A stretch of 64,000 nucleotides of DNA. It comes from a bacterium. GTDB taxonomy: Bacteria > Hydrothermota > Tepidihabitantia > SM23-42 > JAOAFX01. Below the pieces are notes generated by a model. It was not told the DNA's origin, did not search any database, and saw nothing but the letters and a program-made list of their open reading frames with translations. Of the stretch, positions 9,161-16,222 are shown piece by piece (position 1 is the first letter of the stretch; every line of letters begins with the position of its first letter). The stretch is from positions 1-64,000 of the forward strand of contig DASVHD010000037.1 in the NCBI GenBank assembly GCA_036382775.1, given 5' to 3'. The translations under genes and the position numbers were made by a program.

Positions 9161-9207
9161 GAACAGCAAGCTGACCAGAAAGCTGGTGCTACGTCAGCTT
9201 GCTGTTC
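9161..9207. repeat. Nested 15-bp perfect inverted repeat
   Basis: GAACAGCAAGCTGAC (9161..9175) and GTCAGCTTGCTGTTC (9193..9207) are perfectly complementary. The 17-base spacer itself holds ACCAG-AAAG-CTGGT sharing the arm boundary. No U-tract follows on either strand. It sits between the 75-residue gene and the HD-GYP gene, so in RNA it would be a strong structure inside that transcript. Confidence 0.8.
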
Positions 9208-9216
9208 TCGGGGAAC

Positions 9217-9444
9217 TTATTCACTCCCCCCTGCAGAGACAGGCGCCTTATCGACGGCAGAGACACATACTTTGCGCCAGCCCAATTCCCGTATGGAAAC
9301 GATGCCGCTGTAATATAGGCGGATCTTATTCTGCTCCACTGAACCGGACCTCATGATGATCATCTTATCATCGCGATACGGTATTTCACCACGGTATAAG
9401 GTGCCGTCTATCAGCTTCACTTCGTAAAGGTGCAAAGATTTCAT
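9217..9444 (-). CDS. Small protein, possible Sm/LSm-like barrel
   Basis: 75 residues from the ATG at 9444, chosen because GAGGT lies 6-7 bases upstream; a longer frame to 9519 overlaps the preceding gene and has no such site. The sequence LIDGTLYRGEIPYRDDKMIIM followed by NKIRLYYSGIVSIREL resembles the Sm1/Sm2 pattern of LSm proteins, but the similarity is weak. It lies 19 bases after the 62-residue peptide gene and is probably cotranscribed from the sigma54 promoter. Confidence 0.55.
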   Translation of the reverse strand: MKSLHLYEVKLIDGTLYRGEIPYRDDKMIIMRSGSVEQNKIRLYYSGIVSIRELGWRKVCVSAVDKAPVSAGGSE

Positions 9445-9463
9445 GCAATACCTCAATCCATTA

Positions 9464-9652
9464 TTACTTAATCGGCGGCGGTTTGGGAATATATCCACCA
9501 ACCGTATCCGAATCTGCATAAGCTACCGACGGCATGAAAATATCCAGGACCACGCCAGTAACAGCATTGTCGGTCTTGGCCTGTCTAGTAGTAAACCCCA
9601 CCATACACCCGATAACCAGTACCAATAGTGTATAAATTAACGCTTTCTTCAT
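9464..9652 (-). CDS. 62-residue exported peptide precursor under sigma54 control
   Basis: From the ATG at 9652 (AAAGGAGA 7-8 bases upstream; the longer frame to 9700 would overlap the promoter). It has a hydrophobic signal segment (residues about 4-21, ALIYTLLVLVIGCMVGF), a spacer, then SVAYA-DSD. The AYA looks like a second, signal-peptidase-type site that would release the Pro-rich tail DSDTVGGYIPKPPPIK. No known family. It is the first gene of the transcript starting at the sigma54 promoter 9684..9700, with palindromic activator sites beyond. The function as a signal peptide is inference. Confidence 0.6.
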   Translation of the reverse strand: MKKALIYTLLVLVIGCMVGFTTRQAKTDNAVTGVVLDIFMPSVAYADSDTVGGYIPKPPPIK

Positions 9653-9683
9653 GGTTATGTCTCCTTTCATTATTATCTTAATA

Positions 9684-9700
9684 AGCAAAATCTGTGCCAA
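9684..9700 (-). promoter_or_regulatory. Sigma54 (RpoN) promoter
   Basis: Minus strand TTGGCAC (9694..9700), N5, TTGCT (9684..9688). This matches the -24/-12 consensus TGGCAC-N5-TTGC at every conserved base. It is about 32 bases upstream of the peptide ATG. Confidence 0.88.
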
Positions 9701-9758
9701 CTCTGTTTGTTTCGAAAAATCGAAGAATAGTCTTATTAACCATCATTTTGGATGTCTG

Positions 9759-9785
9759 AAAAGTGCGACAAAATGTCGCACTTTT
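9759..9785. promoter_or_regulatory. Upstream activator site 1 (12-bp palindrome)
   Basis: AAAAGTGCGACA, spacer AAA, TGTCGCACTTTT: a perfect inverted repeat centred at 9772, about 100 bp upstream of the expected sigma54 start. The core CGACAAAATGTCG recurs at site 2, which favours a protein-binding site; as RNA it could also act as the 3' hairpin of the activator gene. Confidence 0.7.
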
Positions 9786-9833
9786 TAAATATGCAGTTTT
9801 CGCCGTGATTTCATGGAGTTTGAGATGCGCTTT

Positions 9834-9868
9834 TACGACAAAATGTCGCGCTTTATTGAAATGTCGCA
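9834..9868. promoter_or_regulatory. Upstream activator site 2 plus half-site
   Basis: TACGACA-AAA-TGTCGCG at 9834..9850 (centre 9842, 70 bp from site 1) repeats the same core. A further half-site, TGTCGCA, is at 9862..9868. Spacing and symmetry fit a Fis-type-HTH sigma54 activator, presumably the product of the adjacent gene. Confidence 0.65.
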
Positions 9869-9883
9869 GCAGCTGTCAATATG

Positions 9884-12800
9884 TCATGTAATAACGTTAT
9901 ATTTCTTTATATGTCTCTCGATTGTCCTGCGGCTTATATGCAGCATTTTAGCTGCGAGTGTAACATTACCGTCTGACGCATTTAACGCTTCAATGATGGC
10001 TTCTTTTTTTATGTCGGTCATCTTGCCCATTACCGGCGTTACATGTGATAATCCAATATCTTCAACCGACACCATGCTGCCCTTTGATGTCACGACCGCC
10101 CGCTCGATCAAGTTTTGGAGCTCCCGCACATTACCCGTCCAGTAGTATTCTTTCAATTGTTTCATCGCTTCAGCGGTAAAATCTCTGATCGCTTTATTCA
10201 CTTCAGTGGAATATTTTTTTAGAAAATACCGCGCCAGGTGCGCGATATCGCTGGAGCGTTCGCGGAGCGGCGGGACATGGATGCTGAATACGTTGATACG
10301 GTAATACAGGTCCTTCCTGAATCGTCCTTCTTCCACTTCGATTTCGAGGTCTTTATTCGTGGCGAACAAGAACCGGACATCGATTTTTCTCTGCTCGGTT
10401 TCGCCCAGTCTGCGGATGACCTTGTCTTCTATGGTCTCGAGCAGTTTTGCCTGAAATGACAATGACGTGTTGGTTATTTCATCGAGGAAGATCGTGCCGC
10501 CGTGGGCCTGCTCAAGCAGACCGCTTTTATCGCTGACCGCGTCGGTAAACGCGCCTTTCTTATGACCGAAAAGTTCAGATTCCAGAAGCGTCTCCGGGAT
10601 CGTGCCGCAGTTGATCGTCAGAAATCTATTGTGTTTTTGACGGCTGTACATATGGATATACCGGGCGATCATTCCTTTGCCCGTGCCGGTCTCACCCAGT
10701 ATCAGTACCGGCGCGTTGCTGGGACCTATGTCTTCGATCTGACGATAGATGGCTTTCATCGGTTTTGACCTGCCAATGAGATAGCCCTGTCCGATTGCCG
10801 GATCTATTTTGCTTTTGAGCAATATGTTTTCTTCTTCTATTGCCTGCATTACCGTTGATTTTTCTAAAACCGAAGCCAGAATTTTCGTTACCGTGGTAAG
10901 AAAATCCTTATCCTGCACGCTGAATACAGCGTTGGCAAAGCGGGAATCCAGATATACCGCGCCGAGCACCTCCTTGTCGATGGTCAGGGGGATACATAAA
11001 ATCGTGCGAATCTGATTCAGCATCACGCTCTTTCTGACATTGTATATCACGTCGCTGACCGCGTCCTGGATATAAACAAACTCACGGTTGGCGATGTCAC
11101 TGATCACGGTCCGGGACAGATCGCCGGCGTCCTTGATCGTGGTTTTATCCAGATTGCGTCCGGCAGCCAGTTTCATCCGTTTCTTGCTCTTTATAAAAAG
11201 CGCGCCGCGTTCGGCGCCGGTCGCCTTAATTATCAAGTCAAGGACCTGGTTACTGAAATCAGGATCACCAAGTTTTGCATGAATCAGAGTTGCGATACCC
11301 GACAATGTAGCGAGATATTTCTGAGAGACAGCGTGTCGGGAATAATCGCGCACGAGCACAGGATAGAGTTTTTCTTTGAGCTCTTGCACCCTTTGAAATT
11401 CGGTCTTGGCGCCGGACAAAGCGTAAATATTTCCGATCTCATAGAGATCCTTAAGAATAGCTTCGATATTGTTTGCTTCAATGTTGGTTTCCAGGCGTAT
11501 CTGACAGACCAGCTTTGTTAAAAAGGCATAAGTGCTTATGAATCCTCTTTCTTTTAGAAATAATAAATCTCCGTCGAATCCCTGAGGGTCAGTATTGTTC
11601 ATTGCTGCAGATATGATACTTACCAAAACATTCGTAATGTTGCGGTGGATACTGTGTTCAGAAGATAAAGCTGCAACCTGTTCTGCAAGACTCAGTGCGC
11701 GTTCAAATTCATTAGTAAGACAGTAGAATTCGCACGCCCTTATTAGTATATCTGTTTTGTCTGATATATTTGTAACCGCCCCGTTAATAAAATCGAGGGC
11801 TTTGGCTAGAACGGATTTAGCTTCGCCTAGCTTTCCCAATGCGAGGTATATGAAGGCGAGATTCATGTAAAAAAGGTTATTTTGGCTCCGACTCAAAGCA
11901 TTTTCAAGCTGTGATTGTGCTGCATCAAGATCACCTTTCAGATACTGGATAAATGACATTTCATAAATGGCGTGTGGATCATCCGGCGCTGTGTCATGTG
12001 CTTGCCGTGCGTAAATCAATGCTTGTCCCAGATCACTAATTTGTCGGCTAATCAAACTCAAATTGAGGAGACAGTTTTTTAGTATTTCGTTATTATCGTG
12101 GAGGATTTCGGATTTTAAGACTTCCTCGTATGCGCTTTGCGCGGATTTGAGATCTCCTTTGATAAGGAGAATATTTGCCTTATAAACCACAGCAGTTGCA
12201 ACAGCATCCGCTTGCTTAACTTTTCTAAAGCCCGCAATTGCAAGATCCACAAATTCCATTGCTTTAACATAATCCGCTTTCAGGAGATAAAACGAAGTGA
12301 AAAGGTTCGCAACAAAAGCGTACTGCTTTTCAAGACAATGGGTTTTGCAAAAACTAAGCAGCTCCGTGCTTTTGACGATTCCTTCGTCATAATTTCCCCT
12401 ATGCCAAGCCATCGTGATCATATAGTAGGATGATTCGGCTTCAAGTGCGTGATTCTTCAATTTACGCGCAGAATCGACGGATTGGTTCAGGATATCTCGC
12501 GCTTTATCAAACTCGGAAACATCGAACAGCGCGTACGCTTTATAGTTCGCTGTCCTGATGTATTCCTCAGTGCCAAGAGACATTCGCTGGAGCGCTTGAT
12601 CAAAGAGCCCCAAAGATTCGCTTAGTTCGCCAAGCGCGTGTATAACTTTTGCAAGGCCGGCATAAGCACGCGCCATTATTTCAGGGTCCGCTGTTTTAAG
12701 TGCTTGATCATAGCGTTGTTGAGCGCGGGCATTGTTGCCCGCAATGTCATAAAGATCGGCGGCTTTGAGCACAAAAGCGAAGTATTGGTCATTTTTCTTA

Positions 12801-14770
12801 CTTTCCGACAGGCCGATCAGTTTTTCATACAGAATTACCGCCGAATCATTGTCGTAAATTCTTTCCGCTTCTTCAGCTGCTTTTTGAAAATACGTTATTG
12901 CCTGAGGTATCCTGCCTGACTTCTCGTATAACGCGGCGACCGGCGCGTAATGCCATGCCTGCATCGGTGACATGGATTCGAACGCGGCGATCAATTTATT
13001 GACTAATTGCGCCTGCTCCTGCGGCGGGATCATTTCCTTAACGATGGCTAACAGGATTTTATTGGCAACCACGGCTATGATGCCGTGCGCAGTATGCTCG
13101 ATCCGGACCAGACCGCTGTTTTTCAGACGTTCAAGGTTGATTTCGCCGCGTCCGGGCACCAGGTCGTTTATCATTGCCATTGATAATGGGCATTCACAAA
13201 TGGCCAGCAGCTTGAGTAACAAAAGTTCATCGTCCCCAACATCTTTTATTCTCATCGTGAGAATGTTTTCGGTCTTTGAAGGCATTTCCGTTTGTTTTAG
13301 TAAAGCCATATTTACCTGCCATTTGTTATCCCTGAAAACAAGTGCCTGTTTCTCATGGAGCGCTTTAAACGTTTCGACAATAAAAAGCGGATTTCCGCTG
13401 GTCATATCCATAATTGATCCGGCGAATTCATGGATACCGCTTTCCGACGGCTGAATCTCGATGACGAAAAAAGTCTTCGCGAGCAGCTGTTCGATTTCGG
13501 GCATCGAGAAAAGCTCCAGGCCGATCATGTCGAAATTTGTCTGCTTGACGCGCTCCGATGTTATGTCTCCGACCGTATTCGCGCTTGCCGCGACCAGCAG
13601 GTTAGAACCGGCTGCTCCCAGACCGATATAACGCAGCAAACCCAGTTCGAAATCACTGCAATCCTCAAGATCATCGACCAGAATCCCCAAACCGGAACGG
13701 GAAGCGTACTCAGCTATTGCCTGCCTGATCTCTTCATAAGCCTGGATCTTATTCTGAGGATGATAATCCCGGCTATTATCATCATCCGGGATACCGAGGA
13801 AATCCCTGAGCGCCGCCAGGAGCGAGATGTTTCCTTTGCCGATATGCCAGAGGACCTGCCAGCCCCTTGTCTGCAGCCTGTACTTTATCTCCCTTAAGTG
13901 GCGCGTTTTGCCGGCGCCGGTGTCGCCGCAGATAACGAAAGGATTTATTATTGCGGCGGTATCCGTCCTCATTTTTATTTCAGGGTTTTCCACGTAGCCG
14001 GTGACGGGGATGTCGACGTCATACTTCATCGACTCGATCTTGCCGCTGGGGAGTTGTTTTCTGAAATACTCATGCAACTCGGGCAGAGCCGGTCTGAGAT
14101 AAGGCTCGGGTGCGATAAGGCGGTCGAGATAAGAATTCAGCTCTTCAGGCACGCGGTCTAATTTCTGAAAATTCTTGTACGGTTTGATACCGGATAAAAT
14201 TTCATACATGATTATGCCGAGGGAATATAGATCGCTGCGCTGGTCAAGCCCGATGCCCTTGAGCACCTCGGGCGCTATATACCCGATCGTGCCGGCGCCG
14301 GGCGAATCGCCGCAGGCAATGCCGGCAAAGCCGAAATCGATCAGCGTCGCTTTTTTTCGGACCGTATCGTACAGAACATGCTCGGGCTTTAGGTCGGAAT
14401 GAATAAAACCCTTGTTATGAAACGCGCCGAGCGCGTCGAAGACCTGCAGAAAAGCGGCGATGAAATCCTCGGTAAATCCTTTGAAACACTCGCCGATAGG
14501 CTTGCCGTCGATATATTCGGACGTGAAAAAAGCCCGGCCTTCCTTGTCAATATCGTAATCAAGTACGCGCACGATATGCGGATGCTGAAACTGCGTCAGA
14601 ATACGATATTCCCGTGAAATGAGCTCATTGAATTGGATCGAGTTGTCGAGCGCTTTTTTTTGAATTAATTTGCTTTTATCGGAGGCTTCCAGGAGATAAA
14701 CGACCGCATTGCGCGTTTCCTCGAGTTTTTTGGCTTTTTTGTACTGAGCAAGCGGCGGCGTACCGGTCAT
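9884..14770 (-). CDS. Kinase-ATPase-TPR-GAF-sigma54 activator fusion regulator
   Basis: 1628 residues. Order: Ser/Thr-kinase-like domain (1-235; HSDLKPEH with Asp126, DFG at 145-147, but no clear Gly-rich loop, and His131 in place of the metal-binding Asn); STAND/ORC-type ATPase (about 265-560, P-loop GDTGAGKT at 282-289, Walker B-like GILVDDLED); long TPR array (about 600-1130); GAF (about 1160-1300); AAA+ sigma54 activator (P-loop GETGTGKG, GAFTDA loop, Walker B GGTIFLDEI); Fis-type HTH (last 45 residues). The GAFTDA motif is complete, so it can engage sigma54. The kinase may be a degenerate ligand or partner module. Very short leader, no SD. It likely drives the promoter just downstream at 9684. 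Confidence 0.93.
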   Translation of the reverse strand: MTGTPPLAQYKKAKKLEETRNAVVYLLEASDKSKLIQKKALDNSIQFNELISREYRILTQFQHPHIVRVLDYDIDKEGRAFFTSEYIDGKPIGECFKGFTEDFIAAFLQVFDALGAFHNKGFIHSDLKPEHVLYDTVRKKATLIDFGFAGIACGDSPGAGTIGYIAPEVLKGIGLDQRSDLYSLGIIMYEILSGIKPYKNFQKLDRVPEELNSYLDRLIAPEPYLRPALPELHEYFRKQLPSGKIESMKYDVDIPVTGYVENPEIKMRTDTAAIINPFVICGDTGAGKTRHLREIKYRLQTRGWQVLWHIGKGNISLLAALRDFLGIPDDDNSRDYHPQNKIQAYEEIRQAIAEYASRSGLGILVDDLEDCSDFELGLLRYIGLGAAGSNLLVAASANTVGDITSERVKQTNFDMIGLELFSMPEIEQLLAKTFFVIEIQPSESGIHEFAGSIMDMTSGNPLFIVETFKALHEKQALVFRDNKWQVNMALLKQTEMPSKTENILTMRIKDVGDDELLLLKLLAICECPLSMAMINDLVPGRGEINLERLKNSGLVRIEHTAHGIIAVVANKILLAIVKEMIPPQEQAQLVNKLIAAFESMSPMQAWHYAPVAALYEKSGRIPQAITYFQKAAEEAERIYDNDSAVILYEKLIGLSESKKNDQYFAFVLKAADLYDIAGNNARAQQRYDQALKTADPEIMARAYAGLAKVIHALGELSESLGLFDQALQRMSLGTEEYIRTANYKAYALFDVSEFDKARDILNQSVDSARKLKNHALEAESSYYMITMAWHRGNYDEGIVKSTELLSFCKTHCLEKQYAFVANLFTSFYLLKADYVKAMEFVDLAIAGFRKVKQADAVATAVVYKANILLIKGDLKSAQSAYEEVLKSEILHDNNEILKNCLLNLSLISRQISDLGQALIYARQAHDTAPDDPHAIYEMSFIQYLKGDLDAAQSQLENALSRSQNNLFYMNLAFIYLALGKLGEAKSVLAKALDFINGAVTNISDKTDILIRACEFYCLTNEFERALSLAEQVAALSSEHSIHRNITNVLVSIISAAMNNTDPQGFDGDLLFLKERGFISTYAFLTKLVCQIRLETNIEANNIEAILKDLYEIGNIYALSGAKTEFQRVQELKEKLYPVLVRDYSRHAVSQKYLATLSGIATLIHAKLGDPDFSNQVLDLIIKATGAERGALFIKSKKRMKLAAGRNLDKTTIKDAGDLSRTVISDIANREFVYIQDAVSDVIYNVRKSVMLNQIRTILCIPLTIDKEVLGAVYLDSRFANAVFSVQDKDFLTTVTKILASVLEKSTVMQAIEEENILLKSKIDPAIGQGYLIGRSKPMKAIYRQIEDIGPSNAPVLILGETGTGKGMIARYIHMYSRQKHNRFLTINCGTIPETLLESELFGHKKGAFTDAVSDKSGLLEQAHGGTIFLDEITNTSLSFQAKLLETIEDKVIRRLGETEQRKIDVRFLFATNKDLEIEVEEGRFRKDLYYRINVFSIHVPPLRERSSDIAHLARYFLKKYSTEVNKAIRDFTAEAMKQLKEYYWTGNVRELQNLIERAVVTSKGSMVSVEDIGLSHVTPVMGKMTDIKKEAIIEALNASDGNVTLAAKMLHISRRTIERHIKKYNVIT

Positions 14771-14783
14771 AATAACATTTAGA

Positions 14784-14811
14784 AGTCTATATAAATCTAT
14801 TCGGTTGTCAA
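14784..14811 (-). promoter_or_regulatory. Sigma70-type promoter of the fusion regulator
   Basis: Minus strand TTGACA (14806..14811), 16-bp spacer, TAGACT (14784..14789). Thirteen bases separate the -10 box from the ATG, so the leader is about 6 nt. Confidence 0.65.
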
Positions 14812-14867
14812 CACCTTTGGAGGTTTAATTCTCTGCTTGCTTCATTCACCGACACCAGGCACAAAAA

Positions 14868-15404
14868 CTATAGACAGATAATATCAATTCCTTTAATATC
14901 GTTTTTGCTCAACACTTCATTGACCAAGTCCTTGCCGTTATGACCGTTGCAGTTCCTCGGCACGACAATATGGAATTTGGCGCCGAGATTCAGGGCGGTC
15001 ATGGCAAATAACCGGCTTTTGCTGACGGTAGCATCGTCAAGCATCGTATCGCATGTTTCGATCTCGTAGAGCAGCAGTTTGAGATTTTCCGAGGTGGTGT
15101 TTTTATATACGGCATCCGGCAAATGTCTGGTGTTGGGTCCGGCGATCTCTTCACAATCGATTTCCGTAAAATCCTTCATGTTCTTCAAACTATCGCGCAG
15201 CGCACACCGAAGCTGATCATATTCGCTGGTTTTTCTTGCTCCACCCTCCACGATTCTTGGTTCCATATAACCGACGTAGAGTTCGGTATCGCACCGTGGA
15301 CAGATCATCAGTTCGTCGGGACCGATATAACCCAACGACATCCAGCATTTAGAGCATCTGAACACCAGCCTGGGTATGGCATCCTGCGAATCGTCTAATG
15401 GCAT
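14868..15404 (-). CDS. Zinc-ribbon protein with possible PD-(D/E)xK nuclease-like domain
   Basis: 178 residues. The N-terminus has a zinc ribbon (CSKC about residue 17-20, CPRC about 35-38). The C-terminal half reads HLPDAVYK...LKLLLYEIETCDT...LNLGAKFHIVVPRN. The PD, the ExE on a hydrophobic strand and a later strand match the layout of PD-(D/E)xK nucleases, though this is a pattern reading and not a family match. A GAGGA lies upstream of the ATG and its own promoter lies at 15430. The neighbouring repeats give no functional hint. Confidence 0.6.
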   Translation of the reverse strand: MPLDDSQDAIPRLVFRCSKCWMSLGYIGPDELMICPRCDTELYVGYMEPRIVEGGARKTSEYDQLRCALRDSLKNMKDFTEIDCEEIAGPNTRHLPDAVYKNTTSENLKLLLYEIETCDTMLDDATVSKSRLFAMTALNLGAKFHIVVPRNCNGHNGKDLVNEVLSKNDIKGIDIICL

Positions 15405-15429
15405 GGGTCATTCCTCAGCTTTTAATGTA

Positions 15430-15457
15430 ATGATATTTAGAATTAAGCCTCTGTCAA
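15430..15457 (-). promoter_or_regulatory. Sigma70-type promoter for zinc-ribbon gene
   Basis: Minus strand TTGACA (15452..15457), 16-bp spacer, TATCAT (15430..15435). Confidence 0.65.
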
Positions 15458-15560
15458 TAGTTGATCAAAAGGGAACAGAAATTAGATTGTGTGTTATTTG
15501 AAGCAAAGGGTAATGCACAAAGTAAAGATCTGACCTCCAGGGTTCAATCTCAGCCTGGAA

Positions 15561-15587
15561 TATGTCATTGCGAGTGATTTTGGTACG
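15561..15587 (+). repeat. 27-bp direct repeat, copy 1
   Basis: Identical over 27 bases to 15694..15720. Begins TATGTCATTGCGAGTG and ends TTTTGGTACG. Confidence 0.85.
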
Positions 15588-15693
15588 CAACCTTATATAT
15601 AACAATAAAAATACATGGAGTCCCTGTGGGGCAACCCTTAAAATTCCAACGCTGGTGTCCCGAGGAACGAGGGGAAGCAATCTCATCCCGGAC

Positions 15694-15720
15694 TATGTCA
15701 TTGCGAGTGATTTTGGTACG
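15694..15720 (+). repeat. 27-bp direct repeat, copy 2
   Basis: Second copy of 15561..15587, 133 bp downstream, followed by AAGCAATCTC. Confidence 0.85.
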
Positions 15721-15740
15721 AAGCAATCTCATTTTTTTTA

Positions 15741-15767
15741 TGTCATTCTCGTGCAAACGGGAATCCA
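15741..15767 (-). repeat. Dispersed GATTCCCG/CGGGAATGACA palindrome, inverted copy
   Basis: The reverse complement matches 16148..16174 at 26 of 27 positions. Confidence 0.75.
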
Positions 15768-16147
15768 GTGTTTATGTCGTTATCACTGTAATCTATTTCT
15801 TCATCACTGTCATCGATCTGCCGCTAGGCAGAAGCAATCTCAGCCTGATTCTAATATTTGTGTTTCACAAACCTGCTTTCAGGACAGTCCGGTTTGGTTG
15901 GTTTTTAGTCTGAGAACAACCGTGATCCAACCGCCGGCTACGATTCCACAATTGCGAAATAGTGAAATAGTCATATCAACGAAATGTATAATGTAAAGAT
16001 CTGACCCCAAGGTACACACATCAGATTATCAGGTGTAAATCCTTTAATTGATCTGCTGACAACCTTGAAAAAAAGTTGTTACTGGTGTCCCTGTGGGATA
16101 TCCTGATGATCTGGTCTGCTGTCATCATTTAAGGCAGGCAGAAAATC

Positions 16148-16174
16148 TGGATTCCCGTTTGCACGGGAATGACA
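16148..16174 (+). repeat. Dispersed GATTCCCG/CGGGAATGACA palindrome
   Basis: TGGATTCCCG, TTTGCA, CGGGAATGACA: imperfect hairpin. Related copies occur at 38171..38190 and, expanded, at 37154..37224. Confidence 0.75.
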
Positions 16175-16186
16175 GAGGGAAGCGGA

Positions 16187-16214
16187 TTGACAATGAACCC
16201 CTGATGGCTATACT
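16187..16214 (+). promoter_or_regulatory. Sigma70-type promoter, near-leaderless
   Basis: TTGACA (16187..16192), 16-bp spacer, TATACT (16209..16214). Only 8 bases precede the ATG at 16223, so the transcript should begin at or next to the start codon. Confidence 0.75.
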
Positions 16215-16222
16215 ACAGGGAC

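Larger units (their letters stand above)
15458..16186. other. Repeat-rich non-coding interval
   Basis: No credible gene: the frames here are low-complexity and cross dispersed repeats. The interval holds the 27-bp direct repeat, the inverted GATTCCCG...CGGGAATGAC words, and several AAGCAATCTC words of the type that also occur near 31.7, 38.2 and 48.8 kb. Confidence 0.7.

Noticed and set aside
9759-9785. Palindrome as only a terminator of the sigma54 activator gene
   Set aside because: The same core recurs 70 bp away without hairpin-plus-U features and sits at enhancer distance from a perfect sigma54 promoter; a dual role is not excluded.
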